Origin: a virus
Virus record (IMG/VR): IMGVR_UViG_3300042311_001046
Span: 1 to 53,986 of that record
Strand: one strand, 5' to 3'
DNA length: 53,986 nucleotides
Shown here: positions 25,639 through 33,537 of the stretch, one piece after another
How positions within the stretch are numbered: position 1 is the stretch's first letter
Layout of the letters: the number at the start of each line of letters is the position of its first letter
Program-made: the position numbers and the translations under genes
Notes under the pieces: model-generated
Database searches by the model: none
Seen by the model: the letters and a program-made list of their open reading frames with translations, nothing else
What the model was told of the DNA's origin: nothing

Positions 25639-26028
25639 ATGATGAAATTAGTTGATTGCACTGAAGAACATTGGGAATTTGTCAGAAAGTTAAGGACAGA
25701 CAAAAACAATTCAATATGGTTTTATACCCAGATTGAAATTACCCCAAGTCAACAAAAAATTTTTATGGAAAATAATTCTTATAAATATAAAATTTGTTTG
25801 CTTGATGAAAAACCAGTCGGGTACATTGGAATCATGGATAACAATGAAATTACATATTGTGTTGACAATTTTTATAAGAACAGAGGAATTGGCACATTTA
25901 TGGTTTCTAAATTTATTGAGAAATATGATGAGGTTAATGCATTCGTGATTCCTAGTAATAATTCAAGTATCAGAGTTTTTGAAAAACTTGGATTTGAGAA
26001 ACACATATTTTTTAAGTATAAAAAATGA
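25639..26028 (+). CDS. GNAT-family acetyltransferase
   Basis: The protein has 129 residues with the GNAT layout. A substrate-arm helix (EEHWEFVRKLRTDKNN) comes first, then strands around YKICLLDEKPVGYIGIMDN, the acetyl-CoA loop KNRGIGTFMV (about residues 78-87, RxxGxG type) and a C-terminal SSIRVFEKLGFEKH. Members in glycan loci acetylate aminosugars, but the family also modifies proteins and small molecules. A second ATG directly follows the first (MMK), so the start could be 3 nt downstream. It overlaps the next gene by 4 nt. Confidence 0.85.
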   Translation: MMKLVDCTEEHWEFVRKLRTDKNNSIWFYTQIEITPSQQKIFMENNSYKYKICLLDEKPVGYIGIMDNNEITYCVDNFYKNRGIGTFMVSKFIEKYDEVNAFVIPSNNSSIRVFEKLGFEKHIFFKYKK

Positions 26029-26771
26029 AATTATTAAAATTTGAAATAATTTTACTTTATTATAAAAGACCTGAGATTGTAAAAAATTCTTTAGACTCAA
26101 TTAAAAAATCTAGTTACAATAATTGGCATTTGACATTTATAGATGACTCAGGAGATAATTCATTTGAAAAAAATTTAGATGAATTTGGTTTTGATAAATC
26201 TAAAATAACTTATGTGCCGATAATGATGTCTGATGATGAAAAAATAAAATTGCAAGGTTCCCTTAATGGGAAATATATGAACGATGCAATTTACCTCACA
26301 GATGCTGACATCATCATACCGATTTGTGACGATGATGCGTTAGTTAGTGATTATATGGAAAAATTAAACGAATATTATAACAAAAATGATTCAGTAGTGT
26401 GGTCATATTGTTATTTAAATTTTTATGACCCATATAGAGAAAGTTACTTAGAGTCTAAATCTGAATCTGAAAATCCGGCGCTTAACTACCCTTATTTAAA
26501 TGACCACAAAAGTCCTTTAAATCCTTATATGTGCAAAGATTTTTCCCAAGTTACTTTCAGAAAAAATGCATTAGTAGAAAAAGAAATAAAATACTTGTAC
26601 CCAAAAAACCACGATTTGGACGCCGCAATTTTTAACGATTTTTTTGAAGTGTGGGGACCGTGTCACTTTAATGGGCTCAGAGGTCAACACAAGGGATGGC
26701 ATGAAGAACAATTAGGAGTAAGAATAAGAACTGGCAGAGGACATTTTTTTTCTCCACAAAAATACCTATAA
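26025..26771 (+). CDS. GT2-like glycosyltransferase (GT-A fold)
   Basis: This 248-residue protein starts with FEIILLYYKRPEIVKNSLDS and YNNWHLTFIDDSGDNSF, the usual opening of family-2 glycosyltransferases. The metal-binding acidic motif is in IIPICDDDALVS (about residues 98-109), preceded by a segment where the donor would bind. The C-terminal part has FRKNALVEKEI and GQHKGWHEEQLG. The acceptor is unknown. It overlaps the acetyltransferase gene and precedes phoH by 13 nt, making it the last gene of the first glycan block. Confidence 0.82.
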   Translation: MKLLKFEIILLYYKRPEIVKNSLDSIKKSSYNNWHLTFIDDSGDNSFEKNLDEFGFDKSKITYVPIMMSDDEKIKLQGSLNGKYMNDAIYLTDADIIIPICDDDALVSDYMEKLNEYYNKNDSVVWSYCYLNFYDPYRESYLESKSESENPALNYPYLNDHKSPLNPYMCKDFSQVTFRKNALVEKEIKYLYPKNHDLDAAIFNDFFEVWGPCHFNGLRGQHKGWHEEQLGVRIRTGRGHFFSPQKYL

Positions 26772-26784
26772 TTAACTAAAAAAT

Positions 26785-27516
26785 ATGACAAGAAGAAAAA
26801 CACAAAATAAAGATATTCTTTCAGAGAATATTGAATATAGACAAAAGATTTCAAAAAAAGACCAAATTTGTAACATAATTAAAAAAACAAAGGACAAATT
26901 TTTAACTCAAGGTCAAAGAAAATATTATGACACACTTAGACATAATCAAATAACCATTTGTTCAGGACCCGCAGGTGTTGGTAAAAGTTATATAGCCATG
27001 AAAGCGGCTGTTGATTTATTATCTGACCCTGATAGTTCTTATGAAAAAATAGTAATAGTTAGACCAGCTGTTGAGGCTGAGGAAAAACTTGGTTCTCTTC
27101 CAGGTAATATGGAAGAAAAACTTGACCCATATATTTTCCCTTCTTATTACCTTTTAAATAAAATAATCGGTAAAGAAGCGAGAGAAAAACTTAAGCAAAT
27201 GGAAGTTGTTGAAGTGTTTGCCTTGGCATATATGAGAGGTATGAACATTGACAATACTATTTTAATTTTTGAAGAAGCCCAAAACGCAACTCCAAAGCAA
27301 ATGAAACTTTTGTTAACAAGAATTGGCACAAATTCTAAATTCTTTATTTCAGGTGACTTAGAACAAACCGATAGATACAAAAATATCAAAGATTCAGGTT
27401 TGTATGACGCAATTGAGAGACTAAAAAATGTTTCTGAAATAGGAATTCACGAATTTGGAGAAGAAGATATCGTAAGGAACGCTATTATCGGAGACATTTT
27501 AAAACGTTACGAATAA
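26785..27516 (+). CDS. phoH: PhoH-like ATPase
   Basis: The protein has 243 residues. TQGQRKYYDTLRHNQITIC leads into Walker A GPAGVGKS (61-68), then VRPAVEAEEKLGSLPGNM, a PhoH signature, and Walker B TILIFEEAQN (158-167) followed by TRIGTNSKFFISGDLEQTD. PhoH proteins are P-loop ATPases of the helicase-like group, widespread in large phages and tied to RNA or phosphate metabolism, with no agreed role. Its TAATG stop-start joins it to the HAD-like gene. Confidence 0.93.
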   Translation: MTRRKTQNKDILSENIEYRQKISKKDQICNIIKKTKDKFLTQGQRKYYDTLRHNQITICSGPAGVGKSYIAMKAAVDLLSDPDSSYEKIVIVRPAVEAEEKLGSLPGNMEEKLDPYIFPSYYLLNKIIGKEAREKLKQMEVVEVFALAYMRGMNIDNTILIFEEAQNATPKQMKLLLTRIGTNSKFFISGDLEQTDRYKNIKDSGLYDAIERLKNVSEIGIHEFGEEDIVRNAIIGDILKRYE

Positions 27517-28184
27517 TGAAAATTGCAATTGAAATAAATGGAGTCCTAAGGGACACTATTGAAAAATTCAAGCAGGTATATGAAAAACATATGATTGATG
27601 AAGATTTAGATGAATCTTATGTTTTACCAACTACTTTTAATATAGATGAATCAGGTAATACTGAGTATAATGAAGTCGAAAGAAAATTTGAATACAGAAT
27701 TTTGGGAGAAGTGACAAGCTTGGATTTATCTGAACATTTTTCATTTAGGTCAAAGGAAGACTATTTTTCTTTTATGTACGAAGAATTTCCTATGAATATA
27801 TTTGGGCATGCTCCTTCTACTGAAATGACAACCTTTAATGATTTAAATGATTTCTATAATGAATTTAGGGATGAACACGAAATTACCATCATATCTGATG
27901 AAATGGGTAAAAGTAAGCCAGCCTCACTCTTTTTCTTATCTAAATTTGGATGTTTAGTCGAGAATATCATTTTCTATAATTCAGTAACAAAGGATAAAGT
28001 ATTATCTTCTTTTGATTTAATAGTTACTTCTAACCCTGAATTAATTATTAATTATTCTAATAAAGTATCTGTGATTAAATACAATACTTCATATAATAAA
28101 CAAGTTGATGCAAAAAATTCAATTTCAAGATTGAGGGAACTTGCAGACACAATAAAATCAATTGCTAATGTTGAAATTATTTAA
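27516..28184 (+). CDS. HAD-like protein with altered catalytic motif
   Basis: This 222-residue protein opens MKIAIEINGVLRDT, in the place and form of HAD motif I (DxDGVLRDT), but both Asp positions are changed: Glu5 and Asn7. Later pieces, ITIISDEMGKSKPASLFFLSK and VTKDKVLSSFDLIVTSNPE, resemble the Ser/Thr, Lys and acidic motifs of phage 5'-nucleotidase/HAD proteins. Loss of the nucleophilic Asp predicts no phosphatase activity, so it may bind a nucleotide or protein instead. It is co-translated with phoH and overlaps the next gene. Confidence 0.55.
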   Translation: MKIAIEINGVLRDTIEKFKQVYEKHMIDEDLDESYVLPTTFNIDESGNTEYNEVERKFEYRILGEVTSLDLSEHFSFRSKEDYFSFMYEEFPMNIFGHAPSTEMTTFNDLNDFYNEFRDEHEITIISDEMGKSKPASLFFLSKFGCLVENIIFYNSVTKDKVLSSFDLIVTSNPELIINYSNKVSVIKYNTSYNKQVDAKNSISRLRELADTIKSIANVEII

Positions 28185-28434
28185 CGAAAACTATTTTATT
28201 GATATTAATGAGATAGAAAAATTTGTTAATCTTGAAATTGTTGAGATGTCAGGAGGCACAAGTGAACAACAAATAAAGTATGTAAAGTACGAAATGGTGA
28301 AAATAATGATGGAGGTTTTGATGACTGAAAGAGAGGACGCTGACGAAATGTTAGGTAACAAATCAGCAGTTTCAATACCATTTAAACTAGCATTTAACAC
28401 ACTACTAAACGAAAATATATTAAAACAATACTAA
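28168..28434 (+). CDS. Hypothetical 88-residue protein
   Basis: The protein is not recognised. The ATG at 28168 gives MLKLFNENYFIDINEIEKF; a TTG at 28162 would add two residues. It overlaps the HAD-like stop by 17 nt in another frame. The middle VEMSGGTSEQQIKYVKYEM and the helical KIMMEVLMTEREDADEML suggest a compact alpha protein. It lies just before a glycosyltransferase gene and after phoH and the HAD-like gene. Confidence 0.6.
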   Translation: MLKLFNENYFIDINEIEKFVNLEIVEMSGGTSEQQIKYVKYEMVKIMMEVLMTEREDADEMLGNKSAVSIPFKLAFNTLLNENILKQY

Positions 28435-28437
28435 TTT

Positions 28438-29502
28438 ATGAACGAATTAATTAAAAAATTAGAACAATCAATCGAAAACCTCAAAGAAAAAAAATCAAGG
28501 GTTTTCTTCTTCGTACAAGATACGAAAGGAAATGCAAGAGCATCTATTAGATATACCTATCAAATGGCAATGTCTCTGAAAAATTCAGGTTATGATGCCA
28601 TTATTTTACATGAAAAACCTGATTACTTTGGTGTACAGGATTGGCTTGGTGGAGACTATATGGAAAAACTTCAACACATTTCTGTTGAGGGACAAAATTT
28701 GGAGGTAGCTCCTGAGGATACAATTGTTGTTCCTGAGTTATACGGATATGTAATGTCCCAACTTGCTAATTTGCCATGTGCTAAAATTGTTTTATGCCAA
28801 TCATATGATTACATTTTTGAAACATTACAGCCAGGTCAAACGTGGAGTCAGTTTGGGTTTACAAAGTGTATTACAACATCTGAAAAGATGAAAGAATATA
28901 TCTCCCAAGTAATGAGAGGAACGTCAATTGATGTTATTGAACCAAACATTTCTAAAAATTTCAGTCCATCTAAATTTCCACCAAAACCAATGATTGCAAT
29001 TCATTCAAGAGAACAAAGAGATGCTATTAATCTAATCAAATCTTTTTATGTAAAATACCCTCAATACAGATGGATAGCATTTAGAGACATGAGAGGAGTT
29101 TCTGAAAATGAATTTGCAGCTAATTTAAGAGATTGTATGTTATCAGTTTGGATGGATGAGAAAAGTTCATTTGGAACTTATCCTATCGAATCCATGGCGA
29201 GTGGAGTTCCTGTTATGTCAAAAGCTCCCAATTTAATTCCTGAGTGGATTACCGCTGAAAATGGACTATGGATTGACGATACTATGAAACTTCAAGACTA
29301 CATTGCTGAATTTGTTCAAAATTGGCTTGAGGATAATATCTCTGAAAATCTTTACAGGACGGGAATTGAAACCGCTGAAAAATATTCTAATAATAACAAA
29401 TTTACAGAAAACGTTGTAACTAAGTTTGAAGGGTATAACACAGTAAGATTAGATTTATTTCAAGAAGAATATAATAAACACGTAGAAACACAAAACGCAT
29501 AA
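28438..29502 (+). CDS. Glycosyltransferase family 4-like
   Basis: This 354-residue GT-B protein starts with a short coiled helix, then SRVFFFVQDTKGNARASIRY (about residues 20-39), a donor-side Rossmann start. In the C-terminal domain SSFGTYPIESMASGVPVMSK contains the ExxxxxxxE-type glycine-rich segment of GT4 enzymes that positions the nucleotide sugar. LSVWMDEKSSFGT immediately precedes it. Acceptor and donor are unknown. It is followed 1 nt later by another glycosyltransferase, forming a second pair separated from the main island by phoH. Confidence 0.82.
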   Translation: MNELIKKLEQSIENLKEKKSRVFFFVQDTKGNARASIRYTYQMAMSLKNSGYDAIILHEKPDYFGVQDWLGGDYMEKLQHISVEGQNLEVAPEDTIVVPELYGYVMSQLANLPCAKIVLCQSYDYIFETLQPGQTWSQFGFTKCITTSEKMKEYISQVMRGTSIDVIEPNISKNFSPSKFPPKPMIAIHSREQRDAINLIKSFYVKYPQYRWIAFRDMRGVSENEFAANLRDCMLSVWMDEKSSFGTYPIESMASGVPVMSKAPNLIPEWITAENGLWIDDTMKLQDYIAEFVQNWLEDNISENLYRTGIETAEKYSNNNKFTENVVTKFEGYNTVRLDLFQEEYNKHVETQNA

Positions 29503-29503
29503 T

Positions 29504-30307
29504 ATGGAAACGAATTTTAATATCTCAATTATATTACCTGTAAACTCATCAAAGGTTAAAGATTTTAGTGACTTTTTTGGAAAGGCAGTTGAATCAGTTA
29601 AAAATCAATTAGTTAAAGTAAATGAACTTGTAATTGTTCATACAGATGAAGAAGCTTTAATTGAATTTTTAAATGGTTTTGATTTTTCTGATTTGAATGT
29701 TAAAAAAGTTTTAAACACTGGTAAGTCGGATTACGCATCTCAAATTAATTTGGGAGTTAAAGAAAGTAGTTCTGCATGGGTTTCTTTTTTTGAATTTGAT
29801 GATGAGTACTCTCAAATTTGGATTAAAAATGTTCAAAAATATTCAGAGATTTACTCAGATGTAGAAGCATTTTTACCTATTGTTGTCGATGTTAATGATA
29901 AATCTGTATTTGCAGGTTTCACAAACGAGGCCACATTTGCCGCAAGTTTTGCGCAAGAAATGGGAATCCTCACAAATGAGATGCTCCACAACTATCAGAA
30001 TTTCCAAAGCTCCGGAATGGTAATTAAAAAGTCAGTGATTGAGTCTTTCGGAGGATTTAAAGAGAGTATAAAACTAACTTTTGTTTACGAATTTTTACTT
30101 AGAATGACTTATAACTCTGTTAAAATGATGACTATACCAAAAATTGGTTACAAGCACATGAATATGAGACCTGAGTCAATATTTTGGGATTTAAAATTTG
30201 GTAATGATAAATTGACTGAAAACGAAAGTAAGTTTTGGATTTCTACCTCAAAGAAAGAGTATTTTTTTGTTGACGATAGAAACATAAAATACACAGAAAC
30301 AGTTTAA
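29504..30307 (+). CDS. GT2-like glycosyltransferase
   Basis: The 267-residue protein has the GT-A opening ISIILPVNSSKVKDF, the phrase AVESVKNQLVKVNELVIVH, and the acidic metal-binding segment SFFEFDDEYSQIW (about residues 94-106). A later FQSSGMVIKKSVIESFGGF matches the acceptor-side line seen in many GT2 proteins. Its TAATG stop overlaps the start of the late sigma factor gene, so glycan genes and the transcription switch share a message. Confidence 0.8.
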   Translation: METNFNISIILPVNSSKVKDFSDFFGKAVESVKNQLVKVNELVIVHTDEEALIEFLNGFDFSDLNVKKVLNTGKSDYASQINLGVKESSSAWVSFFEFDDEYSQIWIKNVQKYSEIYSDVEAFLPIVVDVNDKSVFAGFTNEATFAASFAQEMGILTNEMLHNYQNFQSSGMVIKKSVIESFGGFKESIKLTFVYEFLLRMTYNSVKMMTIPKIGYKHMNMRPESIFWDLKFGNDKLTENESKFWISTSKKEYFFVDDRNIKYTETV

Positions 30308-31053
30308 TGTCCCCAAATGGAGAGTCTAACCCAAATAAAATAATTAAAACTAAAAAGGGAAAAAGCTCCCAAGGTGAGAATTATTTTGATGTAAGAGAAG
30401 AGATGGCGGTGAGGATGTTCCTCACCGCAACTACTTATGATGAAAAAAATAAGATTTATAACGAATATCTTAGATATCCATTAGATAAAATGATTTCATC
30501 AATTATTCGTCGTTACAAACTTTACAGAAAAGATATGGATTTTTTAGAAATCCATACAGATACGCATTCTTTTTTAATGACAAAAGTAGACAAATTTGTG
30601 CCGAGTAAAGAAAAAAAGGCTTACTCATATTTTGGTACAATTTGCAAGAATTATTTGATGGGTCAGATACTCAAAGACCAAAAAGAATTTAATAGAAAAA
30701 TTTCATATGAAGATATATCGTCAGATTTAGAAAATAATATCAATATGACATATTATATTGATATTGAGCCAGAAAAAACTGATAACATTATTCCTAATTT
30801 AATTAAATCAATTAAAGATATACTTGAATCTGAGGACCTAAATGAAAATGAATATAAATTAGGTTTAGCATTAAGTGATATTTTTGATAAGTATGAAATT
30901 ATATTCCCCGCAACAGACAATAATAAATTCAATAAGAATTTTATTTTGTTATCATTAAGGGAAATTACTAATATGTCAACTAAAGAAATTAGGTCGTCTA
31001 TGAAAAAGTTTAAAAAGATTTATTTGGGTTTAATCTCACCAGACGAATCATAA
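30307..31053 (+). CDS. 55: Late sigma factor, T4 gp55-like
   Basis: This 248-residue protein resembles the phage T4 gp55 group of small sigma factors. It starts with a disordered, basic N-terminus, then helical blocks equivalent to sigma region 2: LRYPLDKMISSIIRRYKL, DTHSFLMTKVDKFVP and KAYSYFGTICKNYLMGQILK, the last like the AYxTQxCFNAFxQRI line of gp55. It would direct host RNA polymerase to phage late promoters. The C-terminal ~80 residues (STKEIRSSMKKFKKIYLGL) include a possible clamp or flap contact. It sits at the boundary between the glycan island and the virion genes that it probably turns on. Confidence 0.72.
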   Translation: MSPNGESNPNKIIKTKKGKSSQGENYFDVREEMAVRMFLTATTYDEKNKIYNEYLRYPLDKMISSIIRRYKLYRKDMDFLEIHTDTHSFLMTKVDKFVPSKEKKAYSYFGTICKNYLMGQILKDQKEFNRKISYEDISSDLENNINMTYYIDIEPEKTDNIIPNLIKSIKDILESEDLNENEYKLGLALSDIFDKYEIIFPATDNNKFNKNFILLSLREITNMSTKEIRSSMKKFKKIYLGLISPDES

Positions 31054-31066
31054 ATAATAAATTTTA

Positions 31067-31073
31067 TATTTAT
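31067..31073 (+). promoter_or_regulatory. TATTTAT box before 31078 gene
   Basis: TTATATTTATTG lies only 4 nt before the ATG at 31078, closer than in other members of the set. It could be chance or a site giving a leaderless start. Confidence 0.25.
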
Positions 31074-31077
31074 TGTT

Positions 31078-31440
31078 ATGGCAAAACCAAAAAGAAAAGA
31101 AATTAATTTTACTAAAGATTCAATCCTGACATTAATGCAGGAAATCTATAATGAATTAGTTGAGCAAAGGTCAACAGCAATTAGAATTCAAAATAAAATG
31201 ATTTCTATGATGAAAGAACCTGAAGATATGACCGTAATTGGCCCTGTGATTGAAAAACAACAAAAAATTATAAACGATTGTGTTGAAAAAAAATTAAGTC
31301 TTTCTAAACTTCAGTCGGGAATTTGGGAAAAACAAAATTCTAGAGAGGAGGTTTTTGATATTACTGAAATGGACGAATCTATTTTACAGGGTCTGATTGA
31401 GAAAGACATACAATCAGGTGAAGAAAAGTTTGAATTATAA
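31078..31440 (+). CDS. Hypothetical helical protein
   Basis: This 120-residue protein is not recognised. It is nearly all helix, with ILTLMQEIYNELVEQRSTAI and IEKQQKIINDCVEKKLSLS suggesting a two-helix coiled coil, and it ends in an acidic tail. It begins the virion gene block directly after the late sigma factor, and its stop overlaps the next start. A small assembly chaperone or baseplate protein is possible, but nothing specific supports that. Confidence 0.6.
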   Translation: MAKPKRKEINFTKDSILTLMQEIYNELVEQRSTAIRIQNKMISMMKEPEDMTVIGPVIEKQQKIINDCVEKKLSLSKLQSGIWEKQNSREEVFDITEMDESILQGLIEKDIQSGEEKFEL

Positions 31441-33341
31441 TGGCATTAGACTTAGATAATAGTTACAAAAAATCACAAGATAAACTAAGAGCTTTAAAAA
31501 CTTTTAGTGAGGTGAAGTCTGGAGTTAATAAAGCTATTGCTCAGACTGAAACTAATACTACACCTAATTTTGATTTATCGTCATTTAATTTAGATGAGGC
31601 GGAAATACAAAGACAAATCAAAAAGAAGATGGAATCACAATTTGACCAGCTTCTTAAATTGGTTCAGTCAAATAGAGGTTCGGGGCCGGCAACTGGACAA
31701 TTTTTAATAAAAAAATTCGTACAGGCCATAAAAATTCTTAATAAAAAATTACCCGACATTTTAGCGAGAGAAATCATAAAGGCCTTAGGTTGTGATTTTG
31801 AACAAACATTTACAGGTGGTCAAGAAGTTTGGGTAAAAATGAAATCAATAGATTTATCCAAACTTTTGTTTGTAAATCCTGATTCGAAAGTAGGTAGATT
31901 AAAATATGAGAGGACCCCATATACCACCACTAATATTCCGAGTTCTATTAATAGAATGTTATATGAAAGAACTCAAAATGAAGGAGAATCTTTATCTGCT
32001 GCATATGGGTCACCATTATTAGGTAACTCTACTAATCCGTTATTTGATATCACATATGAACAAGTATATTTAACGGATGTTACAGGATGGTTCAGGGTTA
32101 ATTTGAGCAACAGACCAGGGGTTGCACCTGGCTCACAAATAAAAGTTTCCGAATTTTTAACAGACTATTATAAAACAATAAAAGTTTTAGACTTTAAGGC
32201 ACTTACAGCTGCATTATTGGATTTAGTGTTGGGGGCAGTATCCATAAAATTAAGAATGGCACAAGGTACTATAGACGACTCTACTCGATTTGGATTGTTA
32301 GTACAAAGAATTTTAGGAATGTGTTTTGACGAGGGGGACGAAATCTCAATCGCCGGACAAGCAAAAACACCAGAACTTGATGATACAACTGACACTTTTT
32401 TCGAAATGACAGATGTTGATTTCGGTATAATTGAACAGCGTACATCTCAAATATTAAAGGGAGTTGTTTCATTTGAAACCTGTGATAATGTAGAACTACC
32501 TGTTGATGCCGAGGTGATTTTAGACTTAATTGAAGAAAATTTAAACAAATTTGAGGAAGGTGAAGGTTTAGAAGAAACTCTAAATGCAATATCAACTTAC
32601 TTATCGAACGACCCAAATTGGTCATTAGCATTTCCTTTCCCTGACCAACTAAAAATTACCTTAGATTTTAGTTTTATAAAACAACTACCTCAAGCAGTTG
32701 TTTCATGTGGGTTAGGTCCAAAGGTAATATTGCCTTTTATGATTATGATTAAAGCTTTAGGAATACCTTATGATGAAGATTCTACAGGACTTGCCAATTT
32801 TATAAGGAAAAACAGAGCTCTGATGAATCAACTAATTTCACAAATTGGAGCCGAATTTGTAAGAATACTTTTTGAGGAAATAAAAAAAGATATAAGAAAT
32901 CTAATAAGAGCTATTATCACGGATATTAGTAAAGATGAGAGTGGTACTACAGCGGCTATGATTGATAAATTAATTAGTATTGCACTTATAGTGGTAACAA
33001 TCATAAAAGATTATCGAAGATGTAAAAGTGTAATAGATTCAATATTGGCACTTTTAAACTTTATACCATTAAAAAGGCCAAGTATTCCAATACCATTATT
33101 ACAATTCTCAGCCTTACTTCCTGGTTATTCCCCTAATAAAGCCTTCATTAATGCAATAGAAAAAATGCAACAACTAGGTTTACCAACAGGGCCATTACCA
33201 GATGGAAGTCCTAACTTGGGATTACAAGCAATATACTCACAGATGAAAGGGGCAGATACTGAACAAAAAGAAAATGGAAAATTAGAACTTACTGTGACAA
33301 CTCCATTTGGAGTATTTAAAGGAAACGGAAAATCAGTTTAA
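31440..33341 (+). CDS. Probable structural (baseplate-region) protein
   Basis: The protein has 633 residues and is not assigned to a named family. An N-terminal helical part (LDEAEIQRQIKKKMESQFDQ) is followed by a mixed region with the acidic EGEGLEETLNAIS. The C-terminal half has long helices and hydrophobic stretches (ISIALIVVTIIKDY, SIPIPLLQFSALLPG), with no signal peptide. It is encoded between the late sigma factor and a gp5-like baseplate hub protein, so a baseplate or tail role is inferred from position. The short gene at 33343 follows 1 nt after its stop. Confidence 0.6.
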   Translation: MALDLDNSYKKSQDKLRALKTFSEVKSGVNKAIAQTETNTTPNFDLSSFNLDEAEIQRQIKKKMESQFDQLLKLVQSNRGSGPATGQFLIKKFVQAIKILNKKLPDILAREIIKALGCDFEQTFTGGQEVWVKMKSIDLSKLLFVNPDSKVGRLKYERTPYTTTNIPSSINRMLYERTQNEGESLSAAYGSPLLGNSTNPLFDITYEQVYLTDVTGWFRVNLSNRPGVAPGSQIKVSEFLTDYYKTIKVLDFKALTAALLDLVLGAVSIKLRMAQGTIDDSTRFGLLVQRILGMCFDEGDEISIAGQAKTPELDDTTDTFFEMTDVDFGIIEQRTSQILKGVVSFETCDNVELPVDAEVILDLIEENLNKFEEGEGLEETLNAISTYLSNDPNWSLAFPFPDQLKITLDFSFIKQLPQAVVSCGLGPKVILPFMIMIKALGIPYDEDSTGLANFIRKNRALMNQLISQIGAEFVRILFEEIKKDIRNLIRAIITDISKDESGTTAAMIDKLISIALIVVTIIKDYRRCKSVIDSILALLNFIPLKRPSIPIPLLQFSALLPGYSPNKAFINAIEKMQQLGLPTGPLPDGSPNLGLQAIYSQMKGADTEQKENGKLELTVTTPFGVFKGNGKSV

Positions 33342-33342
33342 A

Positions 33343-33537
33343 ATGAAAGAAGAAGTTTTAGAAATAATAAAAGATTTTAAAAATAGACCTAGTAAAGATT
33401 TAATAAAGGCCATGGATTTACTAAGTCAAGATTTTGAGTATACTAAAAATACTGTAATAGAATTGACTAAACATTTAGATAAACTAGAGTATACATATAA
33501 TCAAATATTAAAAGAATTTAATGGTAGGAAAAGCTAA
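33343..33537 (+). CDS. Small helical protein between structural genes
   Basis: This 64-residue protein begins at the ATG at 33343, right after the preceding stop; an in-frame TTG at 33307 would overlap that gene by 35 nt. The sequence is one long amphipathic helix set (MKEEVLEIIKDFKNRPSK, VIELTKHLDKLEYTYNQILK). It overlaps the start of the hub gene by 17 nt. It may be an assembly helper, but no homologue is recognised. Confidence 0.6.
   Translation: MKEEVLEIIKDFKNRPSKDLIKAMDLLSQDFEYTKNTVIELTKHLDKLEYTYNQILKEFNGRKS

Noticed and set aside
28162-28167. TTG start for the 88-residue protein
   Set aside because: An ATG lies two codons later, making the rare start unnecessary.
33307-33342. TTG start for the small gene before the baseplate hub
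   Set aside because: It overlaps the preceding structural gene by 35 nt, while the ATG at 33343 directly follows its stop.
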